Part shown: piece after piece, positions 46,178 to 57,550 of the stretch | Position numbering within the stretch: the stretch's first letter is position 1 | Layout: each line of letters begins with the position of its first letter | Source of the DNA: Symbiodinium natans | Lineage: Eukaryota; Sar; Dinophyceae; Suessiales; Symbiodiniaceae | Direction: 5' to 3' | Length of the DNA stretch: 64,000 bases | NCBI GenBank assembly: GCA_905221605.1 | Contig: CAJNDS010002446.1 | Location: 559,148-623,147, forward strand | The notes under the pieces: generated by a model | The model's input: only the letters and a program-made list of their open reading frames with translations | Database searches by the model: none | What the model was told of the DNA's origin: nothing | Program-made: the position numbers and the translations under genes

Positions 46178-47834
46178 GAGAGAGGGAAGAATCAGTTCAA
46201 AAGCACAAGAAGATCCAGGTCTTCAATCCTCTGACAAGCGCACGGTCACTTCTGACTCCACAGCTCGACCTATTGCTGCATGTCTCAGCCTTTGGCCGGG
46301 GGCATGCTGGCAGAGAGGTTTGATTGAATATGGCTGGCCTATCAACCTCAGAAGCCCTGAAGGAAAGATGGGGACTGAGAAGAAGCTGGGGAAGGTTGAG
46401 GGGTTTCAGGTATGGCCCAGGCGCCTCAACATTTTCAATTCCAGTGCGAGTGGCCAATTCACACCTACGTCACACCTTTCACTCGTCTTCCTCCTCGTCT
46501 TCTGAGCTGTCTCCGTCATCCTCGTCATCGACAAGGCCTCACGTCACATCCAACTAGCAGCTGGTGCGTTGACCATTCTTCCCACTACAAGAACGAGTCC
46601 CCCACCGATCTTCCTGCTGGATCCTGGCTCCTTGCCTGTCACCCGACTGTATATCGGGCCCTTAGCCAAGGAAGGAAAGTTGAAGCTAGACAGCATGCTC
46701 AGTGCCCACCGACATGCTGCACACTGCTATCATTGGCGGGCTGCCGGACCAGGATGGGTTGCCCTTTCGCCCGAAAACTTCTCAAGGGACACAGGCCCTG
46801 AACTTGTAGGGCCGAGGATCCATGTTCATCTTGTCTGAGGCAGCTGTGCCCAAGCACCAGTACAGGCTACGGGTGGGCTGCTAGCTGATGGACCTTGATG
46901 GTCGATGCCCCAGTACTTCCTGTGTGGATGGGAACGACAGACGTCCACCAAAGCCATGTTGGTGAGTCCCAGAGACATCCACATCACTCAACACTAGTAT
47001 GCCGGACACATCCCGATTCCGTTTCAATTCGGTCTGTTGGTGAAGGTTGAATCTGGAACAAGCTTCCGAGCTGCCTGATGGGAGCTGGAGCCACCGAACG
47101 CTCACCGCTTACTCTGCGGATGGGAACGAGAGGCTGGAGCCAATAGAAGCTCAAGCTTCAGAGACATCCGAGGTAGCTGTCGTTTGCTTCGCGCACGGAC
47201 GCAAAGCTGCACTAATGATGATTTCACACACACACACACACACACACGTCCTCCTGGGTCTGAGATTCTGGCAGGAAGGGCCCAGTCCAACCACTGATCC
47301 CGCGTCCTCACAATATGCTAGTGCGTATCCACTCTAGATTGGCGTAGATGCATGAAATTTGCAAAGGTCCTTTCTTTCCCGCCTCATCAAAACAGTCCAC
47401 CCTTGCTCACACAAGTCCGAACTTCAGGAAACGATTGCGTCGCGAAGGGTCTTGCTCGTTGTTCAAGACCCAGTCAAGAGTATCGTGACTAGGCTAAGAG
47501 TATCGTGAGCAGGCTCAGGAAATCTCAGGAAACCTGGCCCTGCTTTCGGGCCAGGTTCTGACATGTTCCGCTAGTGCCACGTCGGTGAGCTGGGGCAGAG
47601 TCCCTTGCCAGACCCAGGGAAGCTCATCTAAGGAAAAGGCACGGCCTCCGAGCTGCAAAGTAACCAGGGTTGCACTCAGCACAACCTTCCGCGCATTCTT
47701 TGCTGCAGAAGCTACACAGCTGCTGGCTCCTTAACTACAGTAATCCGGGCTGCTTCGTAGACTGCCTGCTCGCGCACCGCATCGGCGCAGGTTATTCTCT
47801 GATTTACAGTCAGGACATTCAGGACAGCATGACA
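46178..47834. other. No gene assigned
   Basis: Plus-strand frames at 46324-46557 (poly-Ser) and 46569-46838 (PPIFLLDPGSLPVTRLYIGP) and a (CA)n tract at 47227-47249 are present. The second frame has reasonable composition but no splice sites or family to support it. Confidence 0.35.
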
Positions 47835-50800
47835 GCACGGATTGTGCTGCCCGCACATGGAAGCCTCAATATTCGATCTCCTGTCGCAGCATCCCACAGC
47901 TCCTTGGCCAGTGGCACTTAGGGGTTTAGGGTCCAGAGTCTCCAGAGCCTATAGGGTTTCTAGGGCTTAGGGTCCAAAAAGCTTTAGGTTTTTTTTTTTG
48001 GGGGGGGGGTTTCCTTTTAGTCAAGACTCAGCGCGGTCCGAGCAAGCTGTGACCACCCTGGAAGCATCTGATGACAATGTGGCCGCAATCACAAAGCCCC
48101 CTGGACAAGGAGCTCGCTGAGAGCTCTTGGGGTTCCGGGTTTAGGGTTTAAGGTTTAAAGTTCAGGGTTTGTGGGGTATAGCTGCGCAGGCAAATAAACA
48201 AGCCAAGCAGGACTTGGCAAATGGACGCAACAAGCCGTGGCTGAAAATGTGCTTGGGTTCAGCGCTTTTGGGGCTTGGGGTGCCATATCCAAAAGAGATG
48301 ACGGCCAGCAGCCTCTTTGGCTACAGACATTTCCTATCTTTCCCCACAGATCAGGAAGGACCTGCCAGGGAACATATTCTGACATGGCCAAGAGATTTTG
48401 CTGGGGATTATGGAAAGGTTGAAGCTTGCCTGCTCGACTCTAAGCATCCAAATTTAATCTGGGGTACGGGAACGCTACGAAACAGCCGGTCCTAACAATA
48501 TGCTTCGGCTTCCAAGAAGAAGGGCTTCGTTTAGGACATGGAAAGGTTCATGTGATGTCGAACTGAGCCTGGAAGCAATGTGGAAAGGCACTGCATGGTC
48601 CGGGTGCACCAGAGCTTCACGCCACCTCCACGCCGCACTTGGGGCCATTTGCTTGGGAGCTTAAGAGGGACTTTCATATTAGGGATTATAATAGGGGGGG
48701 GGGGGGTACTATACTCCCTATCAAGGACTGCTAGTATAAGGGGGAACATCCCAATCATTCGCTATTGAAAGAAGTTCTTCCGAGCAACTGTTCTCGGGGC
48801 CAGCAAAGACTTCCTCGGAGACAGATTGGCAAGGCGCTACAGCACGGTCTGAGGACCTAATAAATACAGTAGTATGCTATATCTAAACCTGATATTGGCG
48901 ATAGTACTGTATTTTATATTCATATACTACAATATTCTTGTATAACTGAATATAATTAACTAATAATTAACTATGTTGTTGTTACATGATACAACAACAC
49001 AGACATTGGCTGACTGATGCCCTCACCGACCACTTCAGTCAGGGAGCTCGACCACATCCGAAGGCAACAAGAAGTGTCCGTGCATCCGCTGAAAACCTTG
49101 TCACTGCACTTCCCGGAATTGGAAGGGTTGAATTCAAGTTGGTAAGGTGCGGCCGGGAAAATGCCGACCAGAGGCATTGCGACAATCAAGAATATGATGC
49201 AATAAACCCTAAACCCTAAACCCTAAACCCTAAACCCTAAACCCTAAACCCTAAACCCTAAACCCTAAACCCTAAACCCTAAACCCTAAACCCTAAACCC
49301 TAAACCCTAACCCTAAACCCTAAACCCTGAACCAGCCAAGCAGCTGCAACGCATAAATGGTGCCGGAATGCTTGTTGAGGATGGTTTCGCATGATCCCGT
49401 GGCGGATGACCACACCTCATGGCTTGAGTCTTCCAGGCGCCCTAATGCTGCCCTGAAGCCCAAATTGTGCCGAAGCCAAATTAGGCAAACTGAGCCTCTG
49501 GCACGTGCGGTGATGCCAGATGCTGTGGCCAAGAGTTCGCTGTTAGCGGAGATGGCAAGCGCTCTGACCGAGTCCAAATGCCCAGACCTCACAACTTCAG
49601 CCCAGGACGATGGTTGATCTGGCGCCGCCCTGTACAAAGAAATAGGCTTCATGAATCTGGGCCGGACGCAGAATGTGAAGGCATTCTCCGCTTCTGGCAT
49701 CCCAGACGCGAGCCGTACGATCGATTGAGGCAGACAGGATTAAGTTGCCTCAGGCTGACTCAAACTACGAGTCGTCACTTGCGCCGGAGGTTTCATGATT
49801 ATGGTTTCCTCCTCTCTTCACAAATGCTCTTCCGGAGATGCAAATCTGGCATTTCCACATGGCATGAGGCTAGGGTCCTGGCCATCCCGGGAGTAGGTCG
49901 CAGCAAGAACTGCAGCACCATGCCCTTTTAGGCGGGCGCTTTCTCGCATCTCTTTCAGACACCAAAGCCTTGGCTCACGTGAAGTCATCGCCGTGCATGG
50001 GATGCAGGCCGTGGAGCACAGCATTTTTTCGGCGCTTGGGGGGCGTTCGGCGAGAAGCTTCCTACACTGGCAACGGCACCTTGAAACCCTGAATCTCCAA
50101 GCCCCGGCCCGACACCTGAAGTGCTTCTTTCAGTTTGGGCGCCTCAAGTCCTCAGGCCGGGACTGAGGCCGGGCCCCAAAAGCAGCGAAAATGAAAACTG
50201 GAGCCATTGAGATAAAGGTTGGAAAGGGCCTTGCTTTAACACGCCCCTACAAAGCAAAACATGCTCACTCATGGCATGCGCTCTTAGACTCTGCAAGTGG
50301 ACTTGCTGGCAGTGGCAAGATGAGCTGAGCTGCCGGAGTTGAGTGCATGACGCCACCAGAACTTGTGTAGAGCTTGGTGCAAAACAAGCATGGAGGATGT
50401 ACTCATCGTCCAGCATCCATATACACTCTCCCGAGCTGGTTCGAAACACCTGTGTGAACAGCCAGCAAGATGGGCCCCAACAAACCTTAATACACAGCAT
50501 GAGCCAAGGCACTCGACACTCGCCATGAGCAATGGTTAACACCAGCTTGCTGTCTGGCGATGCCGACACTTCCTCAACTTTTTTTAAGCTGCTCCAAGCA
50601 GGAGCAGAAGAGCTGCTTGCAGTAGGCATGAAGGCAACGTCAAATCAAAGGAAGAGCTGCGCAACTTCAACTGCTCACAACCAGGCGCCGTGACAGATGC
50701 TCCATGATCAGCAAGGGTCCGTTGACAGGCTCCTGCGTATCGCTATTCCGGTATCCACGAGACTCAGACGACTCACGAAGCCTTGAAGCGTCCTGTTGCC

Positions 50801-51100
50801 AAGTTCCAGAGCATCGCGGTCCCGTCATCTGATCCAGTCAGCACCTTGCAATGAGCCGTGCCCGCAAGGAACAACGCTCACTAGCACTGGGTCGCTGACA
50901 TGCTGCTGGTCACCAAGCAGGACGACTTTGCCTGGGAACCGTCACGAACCGGCAGAAGTCGAAAATGAAGTTGGTTTGGGAGTTGCGTTTCTTTCGGGCC
51001 AAGGCTCGCAAACCTGCCCTGTGTCCACGGAAAGTTCTGCAGCAATCGCCCGAGCTCAAGTTCCAAAGCCTCGTGCAATGCTCAGCTCCGACTCTGCACC
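47835..51100 (-). CDS. WD40-repeat protein, at least eleven exons
   Basis: Beta-propeller scaffold protein. Exons 5'->3': 51100-51014 (TRLWNLSSGDCCRTFRGHRA); about 50880-50777 (KVLTGSDDGTAMLWNLATGR); about 50585-50519 (EEVSASPDSKLVLTIAHGE); 50449 to about 50343 (VFRTSSGECIWMLDDEYILH); 49973-49883 (ARLKGHGAAVLAATYSRDG); 49748-49670 (NLILSASIDRTARVWDARSG); 49587-49517 (SGHLDSVRALAISANSELLA); 49429-49345 (HEVWSSATGSCETILNKHSG); 49096-49053 (FSADARTLLVAFGCG); 48625 to about 48575 (GVKLWCTRTMQCLSTL); 47916 to about 47835 (ELWDAATGDRILRL). From 49973 to 48625 the codon phases join exactly, restoring canonical GH...WD spacing. Introns after 49883, 49670, 49517 and 49345 use GC donors. At least seven blades are visible; beyond WD40 the family and partner proteins cannot be named. 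Both true ends are unknown. Confidence 0.85.
49204..49329 (-). repeat. CCCTAAA interstitial telomere array in a WD40 intron
   Basis: About 18 units of CCCTAAA in near-perfect tandem, with one CCCTAA variant near 49306. On the coding (minus) strand of the WD40 gene it reads TTTAGGG. It lies wholly inside the intron 49344-49097. Confidence 0.97.
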
Positions 51101-51949
51101 CTGCCATACTGTGCCTATCTTTGCCTGGTTTTCGATTGTTCGCTTGTCTTCTTCGTGGGCTTCTCGTCGGTTTTGGCCACACAAGACCAAACATATGAGT
51201 CTCAGTCTTGGGCAGGACCTAGGTTTGAGCGGACCTGGCAGCTCCATCGGCGCAGGCCGCCGCGAGCCAAGGCCCTGGGCTCCGGAGGACCTCCACGATG
51301 CCTCCGCGAGGGGTTCGGGCCGGGCTTGAAGAACCTCAGGGGGCTTCGTAAAGTCAGGGCTTATAAGAAGAGGGTAAGGCCAAGGGCAAGGGAGAGTGGC
51401 TGCCGAAGCCGCTGTTGCTAAGATTACGTGGCGGCCGGAAGCCTCCAGGCTGCACGCCCTCCCCCAGCAACTCGTGCTCGGCAAGCACCTCGTCAGAGCG
51501 GAGATTCGAAGGGCTACACCGAAAGACTACACGGGGGACAGGTGTTTGAAGGTTAGTTGGAAGCTGAGCAGCATGAATGAACACAGGAAGAAGGCACAGC
51601 AATACATTCGAAACTCACTCTTGCCTTGTCCAACGCATGGGAACTCACAAACAAACAAGTGAATTGAGCACATCCACGTGTATATGGAAGTCGCCAAACA
51701 GGGACTGGCATCTCCGTGGCAATTCTTTAAAGTCGCACCGCGCGCTCTCTAAAACGACGCAGACCCTCTCGCAGACTGGAGGGAGAGGAACATGCCTGAC
51801 GTGATACCATGCCCAGATTGGCCATGACAAAACAAAAAATGTGCTGAAGGGCCTTGCTGCCGGAAAGGAAGTCGCATCGCACCATAAAGCCTCTTCGCCG
51901 ATCACACTCTCAGATCAGGTCTAGCAAACAGAACAAGCATAAACCAAAC

Positions 51950-52133
51950 CTGGGCAAAAGCATGCGTGGAAGTGCGTTGATGCAGATGAAACCCTAAACG
52001 GCCCGAACCCGTCAACTCCAAATCCTGCAACTCCCGAACTGCAGCTGGCGGACCTTCTTGCGGCAAAACAGCAGCGCGTAAGGCTTGCAGTGTGTCATCT
52101 GGGCGAACCTGACCAAGCAGTACCACAGTACAG
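51950..52133 (-). CDS. Internal exon, unidentified
   Basis: The acceptor GTGCAG at 52134 and donor CAG/GTTTGG at 51949 bound a 184-nt exon reading VVLLGQVRPDDTLQALRAAV, LPQEGPPAAVRELQDLELTG and SGRLGFHLHQRTSTHAFAQ. The pattern RPDDTLQALRAAV resembles one strand-helix of ubiquitin-like folds, but this is a guess. It lies between the WD40 gene and the membrane protein and may be a 5' exon of the former. Confidence 0.5.
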
Positions 52134-52797
52134 CTGCACGCTAAACTCCTGCACTACTTGAGCACATCGCACACAGCTACATTCAATGCCCAGACTTCCC
52201 ATGCCCTCCGCACATCTCATTTTGCTAATGCCCTCCACCTTTGCTGCCAACCCCCGACCCCCTAACTTATATTTTTGTACATATTATAATTTGCTTGCTT
52301 GTGGCTAGCTTACGCTCCAACCTTTGCGAACTCTTCACATAAAAGGCTGCTAGGGGGATGCCCCATCACCACCAAGCCTGGATCTCAGCAAGTGTCTCGC
52401 CGGACAGTGCTGCCCGCAGAGTCACAGGGAAGCTGGCCATTGCAGCCCACGGGTTTAGGGTTTAGGGTTCCAGTCTCACTCCGAATGTCTTGAGGCTATC
52501 TGGGCATGGGCAGAGTCGCATTCTGCCGTGTTTGCCGCATGCGTGTTTAGGTTGAGCTGGTTTCTGATAGCAGGCCATGTTTTCTGATGCTGGGGGGGAG
52601 CCTGCACAAGCTTGAAAAAAGCACGCCTGACGCAACCTCCCTGGTATGCTGACGAACGTGCGGGAATGCAATTCGGGGCCTCGGGTGTCCACCAGCATGC
52701 AAGTCCCTGGTGACAAGTCTCAGCCGCATCCCCCAAAAAAAGGCTCCATCTTTCGTACTTCGGGTCGGAATGCTCAGTGAGCTCCACTTCAAAGTAC

Positions 52798-55079
52798 CTG
52801 ACAATGTGAGCGCTGGCATGTCCCATGCCCCAGCAGCCTCGCAGAAACCAGGCCAGCAAGATGTTCCCGGGGTACGCGTATGCGGTGATGGCAAGGAAGC
52901 CGTTGACAAAGAAGCAGAAGAGTATCTGTTCAGTCTGAGATTTCAGGATTCCATACTTCCTGTACAGACCTCAGTCCACAACTGCCCTGTAGCTGCGGCG
53001 CACCAAGTAGCAGTAGGTCACGTAAATGAGGGTCCAAGCCTTGGCTCCAGACACTCCAACACCCTACAGCTTAAGACAACAAGAAGGTCTGAGTGCTCGG
53101 CTGGACTAGCTGTGTACAAGCTGTCAATGTCGACCACATTTTGAAGGACAGACTCGGCAAACCGAGTGTCAGTTGAAGATGCTGCGCACAGAAATCCCGA
53201 GCTTGGTGCTATGCAAGCTGAACATCCTTGTGCTTGTAATTCGAAGCTGAGCTTTGCGCCACAAAGCTCATCAAGGACTTGACCCAGGTACTGTAGGCTT
53301 CAATGTACCTTGGTTGCAGGTGAAGTGGAGTAGCTACGTAGCCCTACATTCGAAGCTAAGCCGAGGAGGCAGAAGTACGGCCATAAGTAAGGCTCCAGCG
53401 GGCCGTAGAGACAGTTCGCGAAGAAGATGGTGGATGCTGCGACCGGAAGGAAGATGGCAAGGTAGTACCTGCGGACAGCACTGATATTCCAAGCAGCCTA
53501 CTATACCGGATGCGACGGCTGAGCAAACGCAGCTGCAGGTGCAGCATCATGCAAGTGTCTGGTAGGCCGCACAACTAAGAGATCCAAAGAGTGCCGATGT
53601 GCAGAGAAGCAAGCCGCTGTGGCGCACAGGCCCACTCGGAACGACTTGCCGAAGAGCACAAAGAATCGATAAACAGGAGGGTAAAACCGAAGTAGCATGG
53701 TGTACCTGGAAAAGCGCTGGCGAATGGTGGTCTGGAAGAAGTAACCCAACAGTGCACTCCCAGCCGCCCAGCCTTATGATCAAGAGGAAGACAAATAGAG
53801 CCTCACCGATCGCCGCCATCTCCTGCAGACAGCTCGAGCTTGGCACCATTAGGAGTATTTATCCATCTGCACCGTTTCAACCCGAAGAACCCCCCCCCTT
53901 CCACACTCTCCCCACTACCGATGCACTTCGTGGAACCTTGCTCGGTGTATGTCGGTGTGTCTACCTACATCCAGGTCCTCCCACGAAGCCCAGCGGCTGT
54001 AGGACACGTAGTGCTGCGAGCAGAGAATTCACATGGGTGTCATGGGAAACACGGCAAAACGTGGATCCAACCTGGCTGTTGCTGGAACTCATAGGCTCCA
54101 CAGGCTTCACCTTGCTCAGACGCCAGTACCTGAACAGGGCTCCCTTCTGAGTCTGTAGCGCCCTGCATCCAAAAGACCCTCAGGAGTCAGCTTCATTAGG
54201 CGCACTGTAGAGCGAAAAAAACTCCGATGGAAGCCGCATCCAGGATGCCTGCAGGCGACAACACCTGCCACAGGGTTCCAGGATGCCAAAACTAAGGAGG
54301 ACACGGTGGCACCAACAAACCCTGCAATCATCGCCGTGGCAACATACCGCAGTCCGGAGTAGCCGTCAAAAAACACATAGTCCTCGCACGTGCGCCAGAC
54401 CTTGCTGCTCGCACCAGGAGGAAAGCCAAGCTGAGGGCAGGTAAATTGTGCAGCTTCGGAAGCATCGTGCCTTGTAGAGGCAAAGATACCCAATGACGAT
54501 GATCCAGCGGAAGATGTCCAGAACTTCAGCCTGAGGAAAGGTACCATCAGATGCCTTTAGTAGATCTTCCCTGTCGTAAACTGTGCTCTGATGCACCGTA
54601 GTTTCAAGGTCCCTTTTCCAGGATGCGCACTGTGACGTCGCCAGACGTCTTTGCCAGGTGGAATGGCAGCAACACCGCCTCAACTTTCAACTGCCCTAGA
54701 CTATCAAGGAGTGCACAATGAACTCCGCCTGGGCCAGTGCAACTAACGATTGTCAGCAACACGGACAAATCACAAGCAAATCTTGGACAGCCACTGTCAT
54801 GCGCGAGGCGCCAGAGGGAAACATTTCCAGCACCAAGGTCGTGGAAACGTACCCTCCTGGACACTGGCATCAAGAGTTGACTGATTTGACTTGCTTACAC
54901 CTTGGGATCTGAGCAATCGTTCAGAGCAAGTCTAAGGAGTCCGAGGGATGTGTAGGGCCTGCATGGTAGTTCGCGAGGGTGAACTCCACCTAAGCGATGA
55001 GCAACGGCTGCTTTTAACTGGATCTTCTGAGCGAGGCTCACCGGGCCCACGGAGGTTCGGAAGCTTTCCATTTGGACAG
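52798..55079 (-). CDS. Polytopic membrane protein, multi-exon, unidentified
   Basis: Splice-bounded exons 5'->3': 55079-54901 (ESFRTSVGPVSLAQKIQLKA); about 54867-54790 (VSTTLVLEMFPSGASRMTVA); about 54625-54471 (AEVLDIFRWIIVIGYLCLYK, a membrane helix; GC donor); 54382-54265 (RYVATAMIAGFVGATVSSLV, a helix); 54110-54072 (VKPVEPMSSSNSQ); 54013-53965 (HYVSYSRWASWEDLDV); 53772-53706 (WAAGSALLGYFFQTTIRQRF); 53468-53348 (YYLAIFLPVAASTIFFANCL, YGPLEPYLWPYFCLLGLASN); 53308-53227 (YIEAYSTWVKSLMSFVAQSS); near 53130 (SVLQNVVDIDSLYTASP); near 53010 (AWTLIYVTYCYLVRR); 52925-52798 (ILFCFFVNGFLAITAYAYPG, then LLAWFLRGCWGMGHASAHIV). At least six hydrophobic helices. Channel or transporter is plausible, but no signature filter or transporter motif was recognised. 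Sequence after 52798 (YFEVELTEHSDPKYERWSLF) may also be coding. Confidence 0.65.
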
Positions 55080-56129
55080 CTGCGCGTCGAAAGTATCAAA
55101 TAGGTAAACAGATACAAGGCCACCTCAGCCCCTGGCGGCCAACATGCGTGTATCGCTGGTCAGCCACTGCGGCCTCGGTCGACAAAGGAGGGACTCGAAC
55201 AGCTCCGGAGCACCTCTACTATCGGCAGTACTCTGCTTCCCTAAAGACGGTAGAAAGTGGCCCCCTTGCTATATTCACTATACCGTTGCCCTGAATCCTC
55301 GTTGCGGCCGCTCCAAGGGTCAGCACTTAGTTAGTGGTTCAATTCACGTGCTTCAAGTTTTCAGGGTGATTGGGGCCTGTCTGGGCTTATGGGTGTCGGG
55401 CTCAGGGGCCATGTGCACCCTACCGCAATCAAAGGTTGAGAGGACTCGTACCAGACTCCTTGTCTTGATATTCCCTGATCATAACAGTAACAAAAGACAC
55501 CCGAGCTGGCATGGAATCCTGGAATCTCCCACTCCGGGGCCCCTGCCAAAGCCATTCCTGGGCCCAACGGGTCAGCTTTTATGGGGCACCCGGGGGCACC
55601 CTTGGGTGTCCAAGGGAGCCCCAGGCTGGGAAGTGTCGAGCATGTCGCGCCCCACGACTTCACCACTGGCTCCGCCAAGGAAACTTCAGTTGGTCTTTGA
55701 AGTGCCATTCTGTGCTCCGATGCTACATTTCCCTCAAAACAGCCCCTGCTTATCTTTCCAGACAGGCATCCAGCTCGCCCATCTTTGTCGTCAAGTTGGC
55801 GAGAGTCGACGGGTTGACGGGAAACCAGAAGCTGTATCCAGCGCCGCTGTACCTTCAGCAGGGTGATCAGCGCTCGCCGCCACAAACGAAGCTTCCAAAA
55901 AGACCTCTGAGGGAACGGCAGAGCTCCATTCTTGCCCCAGATCTCGTCTGTGGCCACGGTGGATCGGCTGAACCTGCGCAGGGCTCAAATCACGTCTTCT
56001 TGGCCTGTTGTCTATGAAGCACCGGCCCGGCAAAGCACACGTTTCCACAACACGCCTTGTTTACATTGCTCACAAACACAGGCAATGGTCAATGCTATAC
56101 TGATCCCAATCCTCACGATGTTGTGACCG

Positions 56130-56423
56130 GCTGTCCCTGAAACTGGGCGCACTTTGTGGGATCTCCAGAGACATTCTGGAGGAGCTGGTGCAGAGCTGCG
56201 CAGGCAGGATCAGATTCACATCTCGGTGCTGAAGAAGCGGTTGTGGCACGGGACTCGACGGTCCTACAAAACGATACAAGCCCTTAGCGTCGCTGAACCT
56301 CAACAGCATGCCGCCCTCGTCCATGGACACCCAGCACAAGCACACAAGCAGCCTACCTGGAAGATTGTCATCGTCAAAAAGCAACTCCTGGCTAGTGGGC
56401 AAAGGTCCGTTTCGAGGAAGCAA
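56130..56423 (-). CDS. Probable large exon, unidentified
   Basis: Reads SQELLFDDDNLPGRLLVCLC, WVSMDEGGMLLRFSDAKGLY, RFVGPSSPVPQPLLQHRDVN and LILPAQLCTSSSRMSLEIPQ. Strongly globular composition and clearly better than the plus-strand alternative. It could belong to the membrane-protein gene downstream or to a separate gene. The 55.1-56.1 kb interval between them has competing frames on both strands and is unresolved. Confidence 0.5.
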
Positions 56424-57550
56424 GTGCAGAGTTTAGAGCTTAGGAAGTGCCGATGTTGCCAAGATCTTGCCGAATATCGCTGACTAAGGCCTTAACCCAC
56501 GAACCATTTGGGAATCACTACAGCCAGCACAGATTGGAGTGCCAAAGACGCATGCTTTCACCTCACTTGATCAAAAGGAAGATACTGGAAGCCTTTCAAT
56601 ATTTGCAGCACTGGACATGAGCTGAGATACATGAAGATATGAAGAGAAGCATTCTTGCAACTCTATGCCCGCGAGGCCTTTGAAAGGTCTGCAGGGAAAC
56701 TCTCTTAGAGTTTAGAAGTTACGGACAACACCATCACCCCCTTCAGCTGTCCTGCGTGTCCATGGTGTTCGAGACCTTTTACAGTGCTACCGAGAGGTCT
56801 GACTCGCGTCATCCGATCTGTCACAGCATGCGGAAAGCTTTTGGAGGGATGCTAAAGGCAGAATATGCCCACCTCCACGTGCTGGCATCTTCTCGCGAGA
56901 TTTGCTGGAATCTGCCAAGTGCAGCAGAGCTGAATTCACCCATGGCCCACACCATGCAGAACTCACATGGCCTGCACTGACAGACTTTCCTGCAACAAGG
57001 AGTCGCCCTGACCCTAAACATTTAAACATTTCCAGAGCTTTTGATCTCTAAACCCCAAGCAAGAAAGCCCTGTAAACCTTTCATGACCCCATTTTCGGCC
57101 CTGCACTACAGACGCAATATACACCCCACGTGTAACCGTAGCCCAACAACAACCCAGAGCACACCTGTAAACGCTATAAAACCCCAAATATAACCTTTCT
57201 TATCTTTCTCTCTTGTGACGCGTTCGCTTCGCTGACTCAGCACCCAAATATCACCCTCAAAAGCCGACCTCAAAACAACTCTGTAGGCCCAGCCTCAGGA
57301 CGCGCACACTGTCTCACGGCCGCTTTCTGCACGCGAAAGCGCAGGTCTCCGACCTCAAGGGCAGCGACGGCAAAGGAAGGGCTTAGGGTTTTTTGCCGGT
57401 TTAGGGTTGGGGTTCAGAGAGTTGGGGGGCAGAAATGCCACGAAGCGCCGTACCGGCCACATGTACACGAACAAAGGCTGCAGCTGTTGTCATGACTCTT
57501 GCGACTGGGGGGTTGATCTATGAATTACGGGCCGTATTTTGCGTCGACAC

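Noticed and set aside
52798-55079. Polycystin/TRP channel assignment for the membrane protein
   Set aside because: NGFLAITAYAY loosely recalls the last helix of such channels, but the extracellular domain and pore signatures were not found.
55144-55957. 240-codon plus and 198-codon minus frames over the same interval
   Set aside because: The longest plus frame in the window, but Pro/Ser/Gly-rich, with no family match, and opposed by an equally open minus frame; neither could be tied to splice sites.
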